Assembly (NCBI GenBank): GCA_022647765.1
Contig: JALCLH010000002.1
Span: 62,001 to 126,000, forward strand
Length of the DNA: 64,000 nucleotides
Reading direction: 5' to 3'
Source of the DNA: Acidipropionibacterium sp.
Lineage (GTDB): Bacteria > Actinomycetota > Actinomycetes > Propionibacteriales > Propionibacteriaceae
The notes under the pieces: generated by a model
What the model was told of the DNA's origin: nothing
The model's database searches: none
What the model saw: only the letters and a program-made list of their open reading frames with translations
Part shown: positions 60,656 through 64,000 of the stretch, piece after piece
Position numbering within the stretch: position 1 is the stretch's first letter
Layout of the letters: each line of letters opens with the position of its first letter
Position numbers and translations under genes: made by a program

Positions 60656-60699
60656 GAGGAGGTGTCGAGGGAGCATGGAGGAGGTGCCGAGGGAGCATG
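60656..60699 (+). repeat. 22-bp tandem duplication of the apbE start region
   Basis: GAGGAGGTGYCGAGGGAGCATG occurs twice head to tail (60656-60677 and 60678-60699), each with ribosome-site-like GAGGAGG and GGGAG and an ATG. Only the second ATG is in the apbE frame. Confidence 0.9.
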
Positions 60700-61770
60700 G
60701 CTGAGCCGCCGGGCGGGGCGCGGCGCCCCGCATCGCACACCTTCGCGACGATGGGAACCCTGGGCCAGGTGTCCTGGAGGCCCGTCGGGCTGCGCCTGGC
60801 CGGAGAGCTGGAGGCCCGGTGCCGCCAGATCGAGAGCAGGCTGACCCGGTTCACCGAGACCTCGGAGATCTCCCGGCTGACCAGTGATTGGGAGATCGTC
60901 TCCTCCGATGCGCTGGCCGTGCTGAGGGCGGCCGGAGACCTCCAGACCGAGACAGGCGGGGCATTCAACGCCCTGCTCGGCGCCCAGGTGAGGGCCTGGG
61001 AGCGCACCGCGGCGGGCGGGCCGCTGCCCCCCGTGCTCACCGGGGAGCAGATCCGCGTGCCGGCCGGGAAGCAGATCCGGGTGAGCTCTGGAGACCCGGT
61101 TCCCACCGGGGAGCGAGACGGTCTTGAGGCCTCGCCGGACGCATCGGGGCCCGCCACAGGGAGTTCCCCGGCGGAGCCGCGGATCGAGGTGGACGGGAAC
61201 CGGGCCCGGCTGGTGGGCGCCGGGAGAGGTGCCGTCGATCTGGGGGCGATCGCCAAGGGCTACGCCGCCGATGTGCTGCGGGATCTGGCGGTGGACCGTG
61301 GTGCGACCGATGTGCTGGTCTCGCTGGGGAGCTCGTCGATGGCGGTGGCCGGAGAACCGGCGCGGATCGGTCTGGCCGCGCCATGGCAGGGCATCGACCG
61401 GTTCGGGGTGCTGGTGCTGGAGTCCGGTTCACTGTCGGTATCGGCCGACCCCGGTGTGCGGCTCGGGCCCGGGATGCGGCGCAGCCATCTGCTGGACTCC
61501 CGGTCCGGGATTCCGGCGATCACCGATCTGTGCGAGGTGGTGGTGTGCGGGCCCCGGGGAATGGTCTGCGAGGCTTGGTCGACGGCGATGCTGGCGATGG
61601 GTCTGGACGCCGCCATCCGGGCCGATCAGCGGCACCCGGAGTTCCGCACCGTCTTCATGACCGTCGACGGCCGGGTGCTGGCCGACCCGGACCTGGAGAT
61701 CACCGCCGATCCAGGGGTACAGGACCGGTTGGCCGCTTTGCGGAACCGAGAAGACCCGAGCCTCAGCTGA
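60697..61770 (+). CDS. apbE: FAD:protein FMN transferase ApbE
   Basis: A 357-residue ApbE-family flavin transferase, which attaches FMN to Thr/Ser of target proteins using FAD and Mg. Seen: HTFATMGTLGQVSW, RLTRFTETSEISRLT, RAAGDLQTETGGAFNALLG, AVDLGAIAKGYAADVLRDL (FAD site), DVLVSLGSSSMAVAG and a C-terminal SHLLDSRSGIPAITDLCEVV with AWSTAMLAMGLDAA. There is no signal peptide or lipobox, so it may act before or during export of its target. A ~45-residue Pro/Ser-rich insert (around residues 115-165) is unusual. The obvious substrate is the FMN-binding lipoprotein just upstream. Confidence 0.92.
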   Translation: MAEPPGGARRPASHTFATMGTLGQVSWRPVGLRLAGELEARCRQIESRLTRFTETSEISRLTSDWEIVSSDALAVLRAAGDLQTETGGAFNALLGAQVRAWERTAAGGPLPPVLTGEQIRVPAGKQIRVSSGDPVPTGERDGLEASPDASGPATGSSPAEPRIEVDGNRARLVGAGRGAVDLGAIAKGYAADVLRDLAVDRGATDVLVSLGSSSMAVAGEPARIGLAAPWQGIDRFGVLVLESGSLSVSADPGVRLGPGMRRSHLLDSRSGIPAITDLCEVVVCGPRGMVCEAWSTAMLAMGLDAAIRADQRHPEFRTVFMTVDGRVLADPDLEITADPGVQDRLAALRNREDPSLS

Positions 61771-62188
61771 GGGCCGCCCCGTCGGCCTGACCCGCCCGGA
61801 TCTCCACCAGACCGTCCTCGACCCTCACCGGCCAGGTGCGCAACGAAGTCGGCTCGGCCCCCTTCGGGTCGATGCAGGCGCCGGTCCGCAGGTCGTACAG
61901 CTCCTTGTGCAGGGGCGAGGCGAGGGTGGTGGCATCGCCCTTCGAGCCCACGATCCCGCGGCTCATCACATTCGCCCCGTCGGCCTGCGGATCGGCCTGC
62001 TGCACCGCGTACACGGAACCGTCGCGGCAGTTGAAGACGGCGACCTGCTCGCCGTCGATCAGCGCGGCGGTGCCGAGGTCCGGGATCAGATCGGCCAGAT
62101 CGCAGACCGGCAGCCAGCCCTCGCCGTCCACCACCGTCGCCCTGTCCCGGCCGCTGCCCGTCCCCATCTGTCGTGTCGTCGACGTCAT
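61763..62188 (-). CDS. nirD: nitrite reductase (NADH) small subunit
   Basis: A 141-residue NirD with a Rieske-like fold: WLPVCDLADLIPDLGTAALI, GEQVAVFNCRDGSVYAVQQA, MSRGIVGSKGDATTLASPLH and ELYDLRTGACIDP. As usual for NirD the Rieske Cys/His ligands are incomplete (no CxH pair). It starts at ATG 62188 behind CGGAGAACC, 50 bp after the nirB stop, and forms with it the cytoplasmic assimilatory/detoxifying nitrite reductase. The last codons overlap the end of apbE on the opposite strand by 8 bp. Confidence 0.93.
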   Translation of the reverse strand: MTSTTRQMGTGSGRDRATVVDGEGWLPVCDLADLIPDLGTAALIDGEQVAVFNCRDGSVYAVQQADPQADGANVMSRGIVGSKGDATTLASPLHKELYDLRTGACIDPKGAEPTSLRTWPVRVEDGLVEIRAGQADGAALS

Positions 62189-62238
62189 GATCTCGGTTCT
62201 CCGATCCTTGGAAACTTCGCGGGTTCCCGGCGTCCCCC

Positions 62239-64000
62239 TCATCTCGACACCAGCTCCCGGCGCTCCTCGGGCCTGATCGGCCGGTGCTGGGCGCGCTCGG
62301 GCACATAGCGCAGATGCTCGTCGTGCAGCTCCGGCGCGTTGACGAAGGAGATGAACTGGCGCAGCCGCACCGGATCCTCCAACACCTCGCGCCACTCGTC
62401 CTTGTAGCTGTCGACATGGGCCGCCATATAGGCGTCCAGATCCGCGCAGATGCCCAGCGAGTCCTCGAAGATCACCTGGCGCAGCCCCTCGATGCCGCCG
62501 TCCAGCTCCTCGATCCATCGCGCGGTGCGCTGGAGCCGGTCCGCGGTGCGGATGTAGTAGACCACGAACCGGTCGATCGCGGTGACCAGCGCGGCGTCGT
62601 CCAGATCCTCGGCGAGCAGGTCGGAATGGCGCGGATTGAAGCCGCCGTTGCCGCCCACGTAGAGGTTCCAGCCCTTCTCGGTGGCGATCACCCCGACGTC
62701 CTTGCTCCTGGCCTCCGCGCACTCCCGGGCGCATCCGGAGACGCCGAATTTCAGCTTGTGCGGGGAGCGGATTCCGCGGAATCGCAGCTCGAGGCGGACG
62801 GCCATCGACTCGGAGTCCTTGACCCCGTAGCGGCACCACGACGATCCCAGGCAGGACTTCACGTTGCGAAGCGCCTTGCCGTAGGCCTGACCGGACTCGA
62901 AACCGGCGTCGATCAGCCTGGTCCAGATGGCCGGCAACTGCTCCAGCCGAGCGCCGAGCATATCGATGCGCTGGGCCCCGGTCACCTTCGTGTAGAGCCC
63001 GAACTCCTTGGCGATGGTGCCGATGGCGACCAGCCCGTCGGGGGTGACCTCGCCGCCCGGGATCCGCGGCACCACCGAGTAGGAGCCGTCCTTCTGCATA
63101 TTGGCGAGCACCCGGTCGTTGGTGTCCTGGAGTGGCGCGCGGTCGGGGTCGAGGGCGTGGGCGCTGGTGAGATGGGCCAGGATCGCTGCGATGGCGGGCT
63201 TGCAGATGTCGCATCCGTCGCCGCCGTTGCCGTGCCGCTGGAGGATTTCGGAGAAGGTGTCGGCTCCGGAGACCCGAACGGCGTCGAACAGCTCGCGCCG
63301 CGACATCGAGAAGTGCTCGCACATGGCGTGCGAGACGGTCTGGCCCATGGCGGTGAGCTCGCGGTCCAGGATGCGCCGCACCAGCGGCTCGCAGGATCCG
63401 CAGGTGGTGCAGGCCTTGGTGAGATCGGAGATCTCGGGGACGGTGGTGCAGCCGCCCTCGCGCACCGCGGAGGCGATCTCGCCGGCGGTGACGCTGTTGC
63501 AGGAGCACACCAGGGCGTCCGGCGGGAGGTCGACCGAGGGGGCGGCGCCGGCGCCCTCGGGCATCAAAAATGCAGCCGGGTCGGCGCCCAGCTCGCGGCC
63601 GAGCAGGGGCCGCAGCATCGAGTAGCTGCCCTCGGCGCCGTCGCCGACCAGCATCCCGCCGAGCAGGGTGCGGCCGTCGTCGGTGAGCACCAGACGCCGG
63701 TAAGTGCGCGCGATGGGGTCGGTGTAGAGGACGGTCACCGCATCCGGAGTGGTGGCGAAGGCGTCCCCGAAACTGGCCGCCTCGATCGAGGGGAATTTGA
63801 GCTTCGCGGAGTCGTCGAGTTCACCGAGCCGGACGTCCTCACGTCCCAGCAGGACGTCGACCAGCGCGTCGGCCTGCTGATTCCCGGGGGCGATGAGGCC
63901 GGGAAGGGTGCCGTCGAGGGTGGCGACGTCCCCGATCGCATAGACGTCGGGAGCGCTGGTGCGGCACATGTCGTCTATGAGGACGCCGCCGCGCGGGCCG
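62239..64000 (-). CDS. nirB: nitrite reductase (NADH) large subunit, 5' truncated by window
   Basis: The C-terminal ~587 residues of NirB, open to the window edge. Seen: the end of the FAD/NAD domain (APDVYAIGDVATLDG), the BFD-like [2Fe-2S] domain (ALVCSCNSVTAGEIASAV; ACTTCGSCEPLVRRIL), a second Cys pair (GCDICKPAIAAIL), and the sulfite/nitrite reductase domain with siroheme-[4Fe-4S] ligands in SCLGSSWCRYGVKDS and FGVSGCARECAEARSKDVG. It reduces nitrite to ammonia with NADH. The start lies beyond base 64000. Confidence 0.95.
   Translation of the reverse strand, partial: GPRGGVLIDDMCRTSAPDVYAIGDVATLDGTLPGLIAPGNQQADALVDVLLGREDVRLGELDDSAKLKFPSIEAASFGDAFATTPDAVTVLYTDPIARTYRRLVLTDDGRTLLGGMLVGDGAEGSYSMLRPLLGRELGADPAAFLMPEGAGAAPSVDLPPDALVCSCNSVTAGEIASAVREGGCTTVPEISDLTKACTTCGSCEPLVRRILDRELTAMGQTVSHAMCEHFSMSRRELFDAVRVSGADTFSEILQRHGNGGDGCDICKPAIAAILAHLTSAHALDPDRAPLQDTNDRVLANMQKDGSYSVVPRIPGGEVTPDGLVAIGTIAKEFGLYTKVTGAQRIDMLGARLEQLPAIWTRLIDAGFESGQAYGKALRNVKSCLGSSWCRYGVKDSESMAVRLELRFRGIRSPHKLKFGVSGCARECAEARSKDVGVIATEKGWNLYVGGNGGFNPRHSDLLAEDLDDAALVTAIDRFVVYYIRTADRLQRTARWIEELDGGIEGLRQVIFEDSLGICADLDAYMAAHVDSYKDEWREVLEDPVRLRQFISFVNAPELHDEHLRYVPERAQHRPIRPEERRELVSR

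Noticed and set aside
1-64000. CRISPR arrays, tRNA or rRNA genes
   Set aside because: No regularly spaced direct repeats of CRISPR type and no tRNA-like TTC loop/acceptor patterns or rRNA segments were recognised; the repeats found are dispersed palindromes or short tandem units.

Overview
The window is high-GC DNA with actinobacterial gene content: IdeR/DtxR-type iron box, eukaryotic-type long phosphofructokinase, DUF222/HNH gene, LppX/LprG-like lipoprotein, SH3/RlpA wall proteins and nirBD. A Propionibacteriales-like organism is my best guess, from gene content only.

Layout. 1-9.8 kb holds core genes: the end of an ADP-forming acyl-CoA synthetase, acylphosphatase, two CNNM/CBS membrane proteins, NAD malic enzyme, NhaA and a 2-hydroxyacid dehydrogenase. 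9.9-12.7 kb holds a catabolic acetolactate synthase and a DUF3800 gene bracketed by two 75-bp palindromes. 12.7-23.7 kb is the most interesting block: a minus-strand operon (binding protein, permease, ATPase, ThDP decarboxylase, FAD dehydrogenase), a ureohydrolase, a class I aminotransferase, an Ldh_2-type dehydrogenase and an XRE-cupin regulator. Three promoters in this block share one architecture (a 25-bp box 15 bp upstream of the -35, an 18-bp spacer, and a second element at the start site). The enzymes fit catabolism of a guanidino amino or hydroxy acid such as arginine or argininic acid, ending in urea. The ATPase gene is split by a 482-bp transposase fragment.

23.8-34.8 kb is accessory: hipBA, an NCS1 permease behind a structured leader, an AmiC-like sensor, a MarR regulator, a Dam-like methylase with a frameshifted endonuclease, and a DUF222/HNH gene cut near its 3' end by a complete IS1380-family element with a CCAA target duplication. 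34.9-41.5 kb is a nickel transporter plus ureABCEFGD operon, which could consume the urea made upstream. 41.5-52.6 kb carries phosphofructokinase, a lipase-like hydrolase, an SOS peptidase, cell-envelope proteins, citrate synthase and adenosine deaminase. 52.8-61.8 kb is an iron-uptake operon behind an iron box: FTR1 permease, P19/FetP-like protein, DUF2318 membrane protein, two FtsX-like permeases, an ATPase, an FMN-binding lipoprotein and ApbE. The window ends in nirD and the 3' part of nirB.

Two window-wide features stand out. Short palindromes of strictly fixed length are dispersed between genes (five of 77 bp, two of 75 bp, two of 68 bp plus a relative). At least ten otherwise well-conserved reading frames carry single-base shifts, nearly all +1, including two in one phosphofructokinase gene; this looks more like consensus error than decay and should be settled before any of them is called a pseudogene.
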